From a virus, in the IMG/VR virus record IMGVR_UViG_3300032116_000145, positions 1 through 64,000 of that record: a stretch of 64,000 nucleotides of DNA. The stretch is one strand, 5' to 3'. Below the pieces are notes generated by a model. It searched no databases. It was not told the origin of the DNA and saw only the letters and a program-made list of their open reading frames with translations. The position numbers and the translations under genes were made by a program. Shown one piece after another: positions 37,000 through 46,043 of this stretch (the stretch's first letter is position 1; each line of letters opens with the position of its first letter).

Positions 37000-39111
37000 A
37001 TGTCATACGGTAAAATATTTCCCTTAGGTGCTAGTGGAGGAATTGTAAACACTGGTGTTCTACAACTTCAAGGAGGAGTACCCTTAGATTCTATCCTAAG
37101 AATCATTACAGACCAAGTAAACACTGCTACTCCATTAAGGGTGTCTACTACATCAGTTACTAACTATGGAGGAGGAGCTGTACTTACTAATACTGCTTTT
37201 GGTACAGACTCTTTGCTAAGCAATACTTCTGGGGCTAGTAATGTCGCTTATGGTTATAGATCACTAAGAGCTAATACAAGCGGAACACAAAACGTGGCTG
37301 TTGGGGTTGATGCGTTGTTGAGTAATACAACTGCGAGTAATAACGTGGCTGTAGGGTATCAGGCAGCAAATAGCAATATTATAGGAACAGGCATCACAGC
37401 GATAGGGTATCAAGCACTTACCGCAAGTACAGGAGATAGAAACACAGCGATAGGTTTTCAGGCGTTAGTAGGTAATACTACAGGCGTTGGTAACACTTAC
37501 GTAGGATGGTCTTCTGGAACTGCTAATACTATAGGATCAAATAACGTAGCACTTGGTCAAAATTCTTTACGTCAGAATATTTCGGGCGGCTCAAATGTTA
37601 GTATCGGTTTTGCCTCTTTATTCAACAATACCGCCTCTAACAACACAGCCTTAGGTTTTGAAGCCGCTTTAACCAACACAAGTGGAACGGGTATTACTGC
37701 TATAGGTTATCAAGCGTTGAGGGTTTCAACGGGTAATAATAATACTGCTGTAGGTGATAGGGTTTTAACATCGAATACTACAGGTCAATTAAATACCGCC
37801 ATTGGACAAGTTTCTGCATTTACAAATACTACAGGGGGTTCAAATACAGCCATAGGTGCTTATGCAAACTATGCAAACTCTACAGGGGCATCAAATACTG
37901 CGGTAGGCGTTAATAGTTTAGTAAATAACGTAGCCTCCAACAACACAGCGGTAGGCTTTGATGCAGCACGTACAAACACCTCAGGCACAGACATTACGGC
38001 AATCGGTTATCAAGCGTTATATTCGAGTACGGGTAACTCAAATACCGCAGTTGGTCATACTGCACTTTACACAAATAATACAGGTAGTGAAAACGTTGCT
38101 TTGGGTAGACGTGCTTCTTTTTTCAATACTATAGGAAACTCAAACACCGCCATTGGTAACAACGCTTTGGATGCCAACACTACAGGTTCAAACAATACTG
38201 CTATAGGGCGTTTGGCTTTGACTACAAATTCAACAGGTGCTTCTAATACTGCCATAGGTCGTTCTGCATTAAATTTAAACACAGCATCCAACAACACAGC
38301 GGTAGGTGTTGATTCCGCTGCCGCCAACACCTCGGGTACAGGCATAACCGCAATCGGGTATCAGGCACTTACTGCGAGTACGGGTGTGAATAACACGGCG
38401 TTAGGGTTTCAGGCTGGTGCTGGTGTAACTACGGGTACGAATAATACTTTATTAGGTTATGTTGCAGGAAGTGCTATAACTACAGGCGTGTTAAATGTTA
38501 TGATTGGTTCTGGTATTACTACGGCTTCTGGTTCATCAAATAGCGTAGGTATTGGTTCGGACATTACAAATACAGGAGGTAGTAATACCGTTATTGGATA
38601 TATTGCAAGTACAGCAGGGTTTAGCAATTCAGTAATTTTAGGTCGTGCAGCAACTGCAACGGCAAATAATCAATTTGTAGTAGGTAGTGTTACCCATAAC
38701 GCAGGTGCAGTAGCAGCTGAGACTAATACTACTATTTCTTCTTGGGCTGTTAAAATTAACGGAACAGATAGAAAGCTTCTTTTGTTAGATACTGCACAGA
38801 ACGTAATAGATGTTAAGCAAACTATCTCAGCGTCTACTGCTAGTACTACTGTTAGTTGGCCTAATGGTAACTTAGCGGATATTACGCTTACAGCTAACAC
38901 TACCTTGACTTTAAGTACTCCAGTAATAGGAACTTACATTGTAAAGTTAACTCAAGGAGGAGGAGGCGGATTCTTAACTGCATGGCCTGCAAACGTAAAA
39001 TGGTCAGGAGGAGTTGCTCCAGTACTCACCACTACTGCAGGTAAGATAGATATCATTACTTTAGTATGGGATGGATCTTTCTACTACGCTTCTTACGCTC
39101 TTAATTTCTAA
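37000..39111 (+). CDS. fibre with YadA-head-like repeats (703 aa)
   Basis: After ~60 phage-style residues, residues ~60-565 consist of some 35 short repeats of the form SNNTAVGxxAL / GITAIGYQAL. This is the left-handed beta-roll style of YadA-type trimeric adhesin heads, so a trimeric beta-roll fibre is expected. The last ~130 residues are a different beta domain with a GGGGG loop (KLTQGGGGGFLTAWP). Codon use changes with the domains: ends are AGA/TTA-rich, the repeats carry many GCG, CGT and GGG. It lies between CBM-type fibre paralogues in one operon. Similar repeats occur in the minus-strand fibre at 48196. Confidence 0.65.
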   Translation: MSYGKIFPLGASGGIVNTGVLQLQGGVPLDSILRIITDQVNTATPLRVSTTSVTNYGGGAVLTNTAFGTDSLLSNTSGASNVAYGYRSLRANTSGTQNVAVGVDALLSNTTASNNVAVGYQAANSNIIGTGITAIGYQALTASTGDRNTAIGFQALVGNTTGVGNTYVGWSSGTANTIGSNNVALGQNSLRQNISGGSNVSIGFASLFNNTASNNTALGFEAALTNTSGTGITAIGYQALRVSTGNNNTAVGDRVLTSNTTGQLNTAIGQVSAFTNTTGGSNTAIGAYANYANSTGASNTAVGVNSLVNNVASNNTAVGFDAARTNTSGTDITAIGYQALYSSTGNSNTAVGHTALYTNNTGSENVALGRRASFFNTIGNSNTAIGNNALDANTTGSNNTAIGRLALTTNSTGASNTAIGRSALNLNTASNNTAVGVDSAAANTSGTGITAIGYQALTASTGVNNTALGFQAGAGVTTGTNNTLLGYVAGSAITTGVLNVMIGSGITTASGSSNSVGIGSDITNTGGSNTVIGYIASTAGFSNSVILGRAATATANNQFVVGSVTHNAGAVAAETNTTISSWAVKINGTDRKLLLLDTAQNVIDVKQTISASTASTTVSWPNGNLADITLTANTTLTLSTPVIGTYIVKLTQGGGGGFLTAWPANVKWSGGVAPVLTTTAGKIDIITLVWDGSFYYASYALNF
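37180..38690 (+). repeat. degenerate coding repeats of the beta-roll fibre
   Basis: Nucleotide-level degenerate repeats of roughly 42-48 nt encode NTAxGxxAL units. Longer super-repeats recur (the SNNTAVGFDAARTNTSGTD-type block near 37310, 37630, 37930 and 38290), each followed by ITAIGYQAL. Such repeats can expand or contract by slippage or recombination and so change fibre length. Confidence 0.6.
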
Positions 39112-39130
39112 TTTTTAATCGAATCAATTT

Positions 39131-41080
39131 ATGTTTAACGGACCAGTATTTAATAACGAAGTAGTACAAGCAAACTCTAGAGCAGTTAATAATGCAGGGT
39201 TTTCAGAGTCACTAGATGAAGCAAACTCCCTATATTCTCGCTTAACAGGTGCTTCTTTTGAATTAGTTCCTTCTTCTTACAAAGGAGGAGTTGTATACTC
39301 AGGTGTACCTAATACTGGTAACGGAGACATAACTTGGACAAGAGGATCAGATGCTTGGCGTACTAACTCTAACGGATTGATTCAACGAGTTCCGTGGAAT
39401 TTGGTTGGTTATTCGGAAGATTTTTCTAATTTATATTGGAGTAAAACAAATGTAACCGTAACTGCTGATAACACTACTGCTCCCAATGGGACAAATACAG
39501 CAGATTTAATATCATTTACAACATCTACAGGATATATAATAAAAACTTTGCCAATAGCCGCATCAACACAATATACCTTTAGTGTTTATCTTAAAAACAA
39601 TACATTTGCAAGTGGGGAAACACTTTTCTTAAGAGTGTCTGACGGTGTGATTGCTCCTGCAATAGCACGAATAAACTTGGTTGCTAAGACTGCTACATAC
39701 TTTACAAATCCATTGGCTTGGACAAATATAAGTGGTCAAATTGAGCAATTACCAAATGATTGGATTCGTGTTTCTGTAACTGCTACATCATTAGGTGGTG
39801 GTAACGGGTGGATTGAGTTAGCTGGAGATGGATTTGCAAAAAGTTGTTTTGCTTGGGGCATTCAGTTAGTTACTGGTAGTTCAGCACTCCCATACTTTCC
39901 TACAACTGATCGTCTTAATGTACCAAGACTGTCATATATGTATGGAAGTGCACCTGCTTTACTTTTAGAACCACAGAGGACTAATTTAGACCCTAATTCT
40001 CAAACATTTACTGGTTGGACATTAACTAATAGTGGAGGTACAACAGTAACTACTGTAAGTGCATCAAATCCCTATGGATTTTCTACAGTTGCAAAAATAA
40101 TACCTGACGCAACACTTGGACAACATCGACCTTTTTTAAGTGTAAACTATTCGGGTGCGGGTAGATTTTGGGTAATTGCAAAATCTGCGGGATATGATTA
40201 TTTATCACTTGGTGAAGCGGGTGGTGTTTCGGGTGGTGCAATTATTTTCAACTTGTCGAATGGTACAATTTCGGGAACTGCCGTTGGTTACACGGGTGAA
40301 ATTTCTTCATTAGGAAATGGGTGGTACAAATGTTCCATTAATATGACCTTTACGGGAGCTTTGTCTCGTTTTATTGTTGTAAGAAATGCAAATTCAACCG
40401 CTGATTATACAGGCGATGGAACAAGTGGCGTTTTAATTGCTCACAAGCAATGCGAAGTTGGTGCTTATGATACGACTTCAATTATTAGTTCTGGGGCTAC
40501 AGTAACTCGCTTAGCAGACTCTTTCACTAGAGGTAATATTTATACTAACGGATTAATAACAGCAGCAGGAGGAACATGGTTTATTGAATTAAGGAATAAC
40601 ATCAGTTATACAAGGGACTCTATTGGTGCTTTGTGGATAGGTGATAACTCAACTGCAGCATCATTAGGAAATTCATTAAATATAAGAAGTTCAGGAACAG
40701 GAATTTTACCAATCAACAAATGTGTTGGAGGTACCTTAACTCAACTACATGTAACCACTACAAGCACAGTTAAGATTGCTATAAAATGGAATGGCACCAC
40801 GGCTGATGTATTTGTTAATGGAGTAAAAGTGACTAGTGCTACACCTTTTACTACTACAAATATGGAATTTTTGAATGGACAAGGTAGTGATGTACCTAAA
40901 TTTGTTCAACAGATGGTTTTATTCCCTACACCATTATCAGACGATCAGTGTGTTGCGCTTACCTCTGACTTTACAGAAGGAGAATCAGTAATAGGAAGCT
41001 ATGAAAGATATGTAAACAGTAACGGAGGAGCAGTAGAGAACTTAAATACAATAACCAACTTAATACAAAACTTAAAGTAA
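39131..41080 (+). CDS. receptor-binding fibre paralogue 2 (carbohydrate-binding-like modules)
   Basis: 649 residues: a ~90-residue attachment region, two tandem CBM-like jelly-roll modules (NLVGYSEDF ~92; LLLEPQRTNL ~280; second ending near 455) and a concanavalin-like C-terminal domain (KIAIKWNGTTADVFVNG, ~555). It ends in a ~45-residue helical tail (YERYVNSNGGAVENLNTITN) missing from paralogue 1. The second module (~40120-40490) has more GCG/GGG codons than its flanks, which suggests exchange of single modules. Last in line is a 9-nt gap to the next paralogue. Confidence 0.65.
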   Translation: MFNGPVFNNEVVQANSRAVNNAGFSESLDEANSLYSRLTGASFELVPSSYKGGVVYSGVPNTGNGDITWTRGSDAWRTNSNGLIQRVPWNLVGYSEDFSNLYWSKTNVTVTADNTTAPNGTNTADLISFTTSTGYIIKTLPIAASTQYTFSVYLKNNTFASGETLFLRVSDGVIAPAIARINLVAKTATYFTNPLAWTNISGQIEQLPNDWIRVSVTATSLGGGNGWIELAGDGFAKSCFAWGIQLVTGSSALPYFPTTDRLNVPRLSYMYGSAPALLLEPQRTNLDPNSQTFTGWTLTNSGGTTVTTVSASNPYGFSTVAKIIPDATLGQHRPFLSVNYSGAGRFWVIAKSAGYDYLSLGEAGGVSGGAIIFNLSNGTISGTAVGYTGEISSLGNGWYKCSINMTFTGALSRFIVVRNANSTADYTGDGTSGVLIAHKQCEVGAYDTTSIISSGATVTRLADSFTRGNIYTNGLITAAGGTWFIELRNNISYTRDSIGALWIGDNSTAASLGNSLNIRSSGTGILPINKCVGGTLTQLHVTTTSTVKIAIKWNGTTADVFVNGVKVTSATPFTTTNMEFLNGQGSDVPKFVQQMVLFPTPLSDDQCVALTSDFTEGESVIGSYERYVNSNGGAVENLNTITNLIQNLK

Positions 41081-41091
41081 ACTAAGCGAAC

Positions 41092-42918
41092 ATGAGCAAA
41101 TTTTCTGATTCAACATTCTACCTAGCTCCTTCAGGATATAGAGAGACTATATTATTTCCACAAAAACCCTTATCTTCTATAGGTCAACTCTCTGTTACAA
41201 GGGCATCTAGTGCTACTCGTACTAATCCAGCAGGACAAGTAGAGGAAGTTTGCTATAACTTGATTAGGTATAGTGAGGATTTTTCAAATAGTTTATGGGT
41301 AAAAATTGCAGCAAGTGTAACAACAGATTCAATCATCTCGCCTAATGGTACTTTAACTTCTGACAAATTAATTGCAACTGCTGTAAATACAGGTCACCTT
41401 ATATACCAAACATATTCAGCCCAAACTCAAACATATACTTTTAGTACATATGCTAAAAAGGGCGAATACGATTATATGATAATGAGGCTTGATAACGACA
41501 TTTCAACAGTAAGAGTTTGGTTTAATTTATCCAATGGGACTATTGGAACATCACAAGGAGGCTTTCCAACAATCACAAATATCGGAAACGGATGGTACAG
41601 GTGTACTATGACTTATTCATCCGCAAGTGTTCAAAATATATTTGCGGTATTGTATACTGCAAATGCAGACAATGTTCAAAATTTTTTAGGAGATGGCACA
41701 AGCGGAATTTTTGTTTGGGGAGCACAACTAGTACAAGGTAACTTACCTAAAGATTATCTTTACACAAGTGACCGCTTAAACTTTCCTAGAGTAGATTACT
41801 CTGATGGATCTGCTTCTTTCTTATTAGAGCCACAAAGAACTAATTTGTTATTGCAGTCAAATACATTTAACACAACTTGGGCAATGTTTGCAGGTCCTGC
41901 GGTGAATGCAAATTCTGCAATATCTCCTGATGGAACTAATAATGCTTGGACATTAAACTCAAGTGGTGGAGGTAATGACTTTTTGTTTCAAAACATTACA
42001 GTAAATATTGGAACTACATATACAACAACACTATATATAAAAAATATAAATTCAAATCAGAGTAGAATTTGGACATCCGATGGAGCAGGCCTTACGGTAG
42101 ACTTGTATTGGAATGGTTCAATTCTCACATCTATTCTAGGTACAAGCGGTACTTATAGTTTTACATCAGTTGGAAATGGTTGGTATAGAATTGTTGGTGT
42201 CTTTACCTCTACACAATCAACTTATATTTTTCGTATTTATTCAGACGCTTTAAACACATCTAAAAGCGTTTACATATATGGAGCACAAGTTGAAACTGGG
42301 GCTTATCCAACAACATATATCCCTACGACTACCACAACTGTTACTCGCTTAGCTGATACCTTTACAAGAAACAACATCTTTACTAATAACCTTATTAGTT
42401 CTAGTGGAGGTACGTGGTTTGTTGACTTGAAGGCAAACTTAAGTGTATTTAGAGATGCATTCAGTAATGGTTTGCAATTAGCCGACAACAATACATCGGG
42501 TGGAATTAGTGGTAACGGTTTTATTATGCGCAGAAATGATTTAAGTCAAGGTAGATTAAATATTCAAAAAGTAATTGCAGGAAATCCTACGGCACTGTTT
42601 CAGACTACAACCGATACTGTTAAGGCTGTCATTAAGTGGAACGGAACAACTGCGGATGTGTTTATTAACGGTATAAAACAGGTTTCAGCAACCTCATTTA
42701 CTACAACAAACATGGAATTTCTTCTGGGTTATGCAACTGATGTTCCTAAATACATCACACAAATGGCTTTATGGAATACTCCCTTATCTGATTCTCAATG
42801 TATAGAACTTACAGGAGTTGCTTACACTACACCTACTCAAGCCTATGGAAGTCTTAACCTAGTATCAGAGAGTCCTGATTGTCTTTACACATCTGTTAAT
42901 ACTATTAATAGAATTTAA
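41092..42918 (+). CDS. receptor-binding fibre paralogue 3 (carbohydrate-binding-like modules)
   Basis: 608 residues with the same plan: a short attachment segment (SDSTFYLAPSGYRETILFP), module 1 from NLIRYSEDF (~55) to LLEPQRTNLL (~245), module 2 ending WGAQ-type VETGAYPTTYIPTT (~400), then a concanavalin-like domain (KAVIKWNGTTADVFING) and a short tail. Its composition is AT-rich throughout, so it seems older or better adapted to the genome than paralogue 1. The shorter N-terminal region suggests it may attach to another fibre rather than directly to the particle. Confidence 0.65.
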   Translation: MSKFSDSTFYLAPSGYRETILFPQKPLSSIGQLSVTRASSATRTNPAGQVEEVCYNLIRYSEDFSNSLWVKIAASVTTDSIISPNGTLTSDKLIATAVNTGHLIYQTYSAQTQTYTFSTYAKKGEYDYMIMRLDNDISTVRVWFNLSNGTIGTSQGGFPTITNIGNGWYRCTMTYSSASVQNIFAVLYTANADNVQNFLGDGTSGIFVWGAQLVQGNLPKDYLYTSDRLNFPRVDYSDGSASFLLEPQRTNLLLQSNTFNTTWAMFAGPAVNANSAISPDGTNNAWTLNSSGGGNDFLFQNITVNIGTTYTTTLYIKNINSNQSRIWTSDGAGLTVDLYWNGSILTSILGTSGTYSFTSVGNGWYRIVGVFTSTQSTYIFRIYSDALNTSKSVYIYGAQVETGAYPTTYIPTTTTTVTRLADTFTRNNIFTNNLISSSGGTWFVDLKANLSVFRDAFSNGLQLADNNTSGGISGNGFIMRRNDLSQGRLNIQKVIAGNPTALFQTTTDTVKAVIKWNGTTADVFINGIKQVSATSFTTTNMEFLLGYATDVPKYITQMALWNTPLSDSQCIELTGVAYTTPTQAYGSLNLVSESPDCLYTSVNTINRI

Positions 42919-42943
42919 ATAAAATAAACTAAGCCAAAATACC

Positions 42944-44752
42944 ATGCCTATACCAAGTTATATATTACCATCAGCACCAGCATACACAGAAGATAGTGTA
43001 TATGCTTTAATACCTACTCCTAGTACTCCTATCTATACTCCTGATGCTATCTCCTTCACAAGAGGAAGCGATGCTACCAGAACAGCTTCTAATGGTCTTA
43101 TTCAGAAGTCTCCTGTAAATTTAATACAACAATCAGAAAGTTTTGACAATGGAGTTTGGACAAAGGTTGCATCAAGTGTTACTTTGAACGCAACAATTGC
43201 TCCTAATGGAACTTTAACCGCAGATAGTTTAATTGAAAATACTGCAACATCTGCACACGAGATGGTGCAAACATTTAATACTATAAGTGGAAATGTATAT
43301 ACTTATTCTATGTATGTAAAAGCAAATGGAAGAAACTTAATTAAGATTACATTAGCAAACCAATTTGGTGTAAACTCATTATCTTACTATGATCTAGTAA
43401 ATGGTACAACATACGGAGTAGGAGCTACAGCAACCGCATCAATTCAAAGTGTTGGCAATGGTTGGTATAGATGTGTGATTACATCAACTGCAACAAGCAC
43501 AGGAACTGCTATACCTTATTTGACATTAATAATAAGCAGTACAACATCAAATTACACAGGTGACGGAATAAGTGGACTTTTTATCTGGGGAGCTCAGTTG
43601 GTAGAAGGTTCTCAACCCTTAACATATTTCCCTACTACAGATCGCTTAAATGTTCCTAGAATAGATTTCTCTCAAGGAAGTTGTCCTGCACTATTACTAG
43701 AACCTCAGAGAACTAACTTAGCGTTGTACAGTGATCAGTTGAGCGATGCAAGTTGGGGCAAGATATTTTCAAGTGTAACGGCAAATAGCACAACATCTCC
43801 CGATGGCAATACAACGGCAGACACATTTACTGCGGACGGAAGTAATAACCAACATTATGTAGTAGGTTCTACGAGTGGAACTATTACAAGTGGTTCTTCA
43901 TACACATATACCATATACGCCAAAAAGAACACCAACAATTTTATCCAACTTTGGATATCAAATACATTTGGTGGGATGTTCGCAAACTTTGATTTGAATA
44001 ATGGAGTTGTAGGAACTTTGGGAACTGGTGGGACGGGTAGCAATCCAACATCCTCAATTACAAGCGTAGGAAATGGATGGTATCGTTGTTCAATGACTTT
44101 TGTGCCTACAACAACGGGCGTAGTAGGGTTATTGGTTGCAATGACATCAAGTGCAAGTGCGGTAAGAGCGGAGGCAAACACCCTTTCTACATCGGTATTT
44201 TTATGGGGATCTCAATTAGAACTTGGATCTTATGCTACTACCTATATACCTACCACTACTACAAGTGTTACAAGACTAGCTGATGCTTGTTTTAAGACAG
44301 GAATAAGTTCGTTGATTGGTCAAACAGAAGGAGTTGTTTATTTAGATATGTATTTTACACAACAAACAAGCGCAGGATTTAGAGGATTTTTCTCATTAGA
44401 AGGAAATATAACAAATCAATTTAGCGGTATTAATCCCCAAACCACAAACAACGGAAATGACATAAATTATGCGGGTACAAGTTACAATTTAACAACGGGA
44501 AGGCACAAAATTGCTTGTACTTATTCTCAAACCAATAACCAAAGAAAATTATTTGTTGATGGCGTTTTACGGTCTACAAGCACCCACACAAACTTTTTGG
44601 CAACTATTGACCGAATTGGTGTTGGGTGTCGAATAAATTCATTTTCAGGTTTTGATGGGGATAGACCTCTAAGTACAGGAAGTGGTATTATAGCCCTTGC
44701 ACTATACAATACTCTTTTAACAGATGCACAATGTGTGAGTATGACTACTTAA
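42944..44752 (+). CDS. receptor-binding fibre paralogue 4 with a different C-terminal LamG-like domain
   Basis: 602 residues. Two CBM-like modules as in the other paralogues (NLIQQSESF ~62; LLLEPQRTNLALYSDQ ~255; second ending LELGSYATTYIPTT ~440). The C-terminal ~150 residues are unlike those of the siblings (GVVYLDMYFTQQ, HKIACTYSQTNNQRKLFVDG), a different LamG/concanavalin-type fold. The DNA from ~43740 to ~44660 again has more GCG/GGG and CGT codons, so module 2 plus the new end may have entered together. Last fibre gene of the operon. Confidence 0.65.
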   Translation: MPIPSYILPSAPAYTEDSVYALIPTPSTPIYTPDAISFTRGSDATRTASNGLIQKSPVNLIQQSESFDNGVWTKVASSVTLNATIAPNGTLTADSLIENTATSAHEMVQTFNTISGNVYTYSMYVKANGRNLIKITLANQFGVNSLSYYDLVNGTTYGVGATATASIQSVGNGWYRCVITSTATSTGTAIPYLTLIISSTTSNYTGDGISGLFIWGAQLVEGSQPLTYFPTTDRLNVPRIDFSQGSCPALLLEPQRTNLALYSDQLSDASWGKIFSSVTANSTTSPDGNTTADTFTADGSNNQHYVVGSTSGTITSGSSYTYTIYAKKNTNNFIQLWISNTFGGMFANFDLNNGVVGTLGTGGTGSNPTSSITSVGNGWYRCSMTFVPTTTGVVGLLVAMTSSASAVRAEANTLSTSVFLWGSQLELGSYATTYIPTTTTSVTRLADACFKTGISSLIGQTEGVVYLDMYFTQQTSAGFRGFFSLEGNITNQFSGINPQTTNNGNDINYAGTSYNLTTGRHKIACTYSQTNNQRKLFVDGVLRSTSTHTNFLATIDRIGVGCRINSFSGFDGDRPLSTGSGIIALALYNTLLTDAQCVSMTT

Positions 44753-44773
44753 CAGACTTTACTTGAACTAACT

Positions 44774-44781
44774 TATATTTG
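44774..44781 (+). promoter_or_regulatory. TATATTTG -7 box before two small genes
   Basis: A perfect TAnnTTTG box 21 nt before the ATG at 44803, in the only sizeable gap after the fibre genes. A TTG is present 8 nt upstream but not at the standard 19-20 nt, so the -33 part is poor. Confidence 0.4.
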
Positions 44782-44802
44782 TAAAAAATAAAAATAAAAA
44801 CT

Positions 44803-45168
44803 ATGCAATACTTAAAGTACGAATTCCAAGACATTGCTTCTTGGTTAGAGAAAAAAGAAACTATTTGGTCTGAAGAGACTGGCTATGCTAACTGTCATGT
44901 AATTGAAGTAGGAAACATTACTCTTACTCCAGGTACTTATGATGAAGAAGGTAACGTAATCACTGAACCTGTAACTACAGGTAAGCATGCTATTGACATC
45001 GTATGGAATGAATCAGAAGATTCTTCTTTTGCTGCTTTTAAAGTTTGGCCTGCTCCCTGTGGAGTACATACTGTAAGCGGATTAGAGAATTTGTATGAAG
45101 CTGCTTACTATGAGCAATTCCCAGAACTTAAGCCAGTTATTGATTCCGCTACTGATCTTACCTTATAA
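44803..45168 (+). CDS. small hypothetical protein next to fibre genes
   Basis: 121 residues, acidic, mixed alpha/beta with a beta hairpin (GNITLTPGTYDEEGNVITEP) and conserved-looking aromatic residues (VWPAPCGVH). No membrane segment or catalytic motif. The A-rich leader (taaaaaataaaaataaaaact) and tight spacing to the next gene show it is expressed. Its place after the fibre genes hints at a fibre chaperone or small virion protein; not recognised. Confidence 0.5.
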   Translation: MQYLKYEFQDIASWLEKKETIWSEETGYANCHVIEVGNITLTPGTYDEEGNVITEPVTTGKHAIDIVWNESEDSSFAAFKVWPAPCGVHTVSGLENLYEAAYYEQFPELKPVIDSATDLTL

Positions 45169-45179
45169 TAACTAATAAC

Positions 45180-45500
45180 ATGAATAATATGAATTGGAAA
45201 ATTAAAAACATGATGGCTAAGCCTCACGAAGGTTTAGAGAACGTAGTAACTAGTGTACTATTCGAAGTGAGTAAGACCTCAGGAGAATTTACCTCTGAGT
45301 ATAGTTCTTCTTGTATTCTTACATTGGGCGATTCTTTTACTCCTTTTGCTGATTTGACAGAAGATCAAGTTATTAGCTGGGTAAAAGCTGGCTTAGGCGA
45401 AGATATGATTAAGTCTATTGAGAACTCTTTAGATGGTCAATTGGAGTCTTTGAATAATCCTCCAGTAAGTCCAGAGATCGTAGAGCTTCCTTGGTCTTAA
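45180..45500 (+). CDS. small hypothetical acidic protein
   Basis: 106 residues, start 11 nt after the previous gene. Beta-rich first half (ENVVTSVLFEVSKTSGEFTS) and a helical, acidic end (VISWVKAGLGEDMIKSIENS). This style, including a 'TPFADLTEDQVISWVKAGLG'-type helix, is common in small proteins beside phage tail genes, sometimes as fibre-tip or baseplate accessories. Function unknown. It precedes the inverted repeat and lysis promoter. Confidence 0.5.
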   Translation: MNNMNWKIKNMMAKPHEGLENVVTSVLFEVSKTSGEFTSEYSSSCILTLGDSFTPFADLTEDQVISWVKAGLGEDMIKSIENSLDGQLESLNNPPVSPEIVELPWS

Positions 45501-45526
45501 TTTCTTAAACTTTAATCTATTTATAT

Positions 45527-45615
45527 TCAGGTAGTTAGGAAGCGTCTAGTAAAAAGCTAAGTTTCTTGACTAATTTTTTAATAAAGTTATCTTTGTATAA
45601 GTCCTAACTACCTGA
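45527..45615. repeat. 14-bp perfect inverted repeat flanking the lysis promoter
   Basis: TCAGGTAGTTAGGA (45527-45540) is repeated in perfect inverse as TCCTAACTACCTGA (45602-45615), with 61 nt between. The spacer contains the whole TTG/TATCTTTG promoter. The right arm begins at the predicted transcription start. This could be a pair of operator half-sites, an invertible-promoter boundary, or a long stem in read-through RNA. Confidence 0.8.
45566..45595 (+). promoter_or_regulatory. Bacteroidetes-type promoter for the lysis module
   Basis: TTG (45566-45568, in CTTGAC) and TATCTTTG (45588-45595) are 19 nt apart with a T/A-rich spacer almost identical in style to that at 34620. Predicted start near 45601, 28 nt before the holin ATG. 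Confidence 0.75.
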
Positions 45616-45628
45616 CTATCTCCAACTA

Positions 45629-46039
45629 ATGAAGACTGCTACCATCTCTTTTGCTACTGTTTGTGCTTTTTTAGGAAGTTACTTTCTACACTTAACAGCT
45701 GATAACGCAGAACAATACTTAGGTATTGTAGCTTCAATTCTACTAGACGGTTTCTTCGGTGTTTGGGCAGGAACAAAGAAAGAAGGTTTCCAAACAAGAA
45801 AAGCAGTAAAAGTTTTAAGAACTTTGTTTTCTTGGGTAGTTATTCTAACAGTTATATTAATGATTGAGAAAGGCTTTCAAGGCACTTTCTGGCTTTCGGA
45901 GACGTTATGTGCTCCTTTTATTATCTTCCAATTGATTAGTGCGCTTAAGAATGCACACACAGTAGGAATCATTGACAATGGTGTTTTGTCTCAGATCTTA
46001 ACTAAGATAGACCAACACAAATTCGATCACACAAAATAA
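45629..46039 (+). CDS. holin
   Basis: 136 residues with four predicted membrane segments (~5-20, ~31-48, ~67-83, ~90-107) and a short basic loop after the second (GTKKEGFQTRKAVKV). The layout resembles the phage holin family 4 (toxin-secretion/lysis holin, PF05105-like). It heads the unit behind a strong promoter and is followed by spanin-like genes, which supports a lysis role: forming holes in the inner membrane at the end of infection. No endolysin is recognised next to it. Confidence 0.65.
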   Translation: MKTATISFATVCAFLGSYFLHLTADNAEQYLGIVASILLDGFFGVWAGTKKEGFQTRKAVKVLRTLFSWVVILTVILMIEKGFQGTFWLSETLCAPFIIFQLISALKNAHTVGIIDNGVLSQILTKIDQHKFDHTK

Positions 46040-46043
46040 TCCT

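Noticed and set aside
37180-38690. Regular short repeats that could be taken for a CRISPR array
   Set aside because: They are degenerate, coding, in frame and without unique spacers; they encode beta-roll repeats.
35097-44752. Possible diversity-generating retroelement acting on the fibre genes
   Set aside because: No reverse transcriptase, no template/variable repeat pair with A-directed differences was seen; differences between paralogues are spread over all bases.
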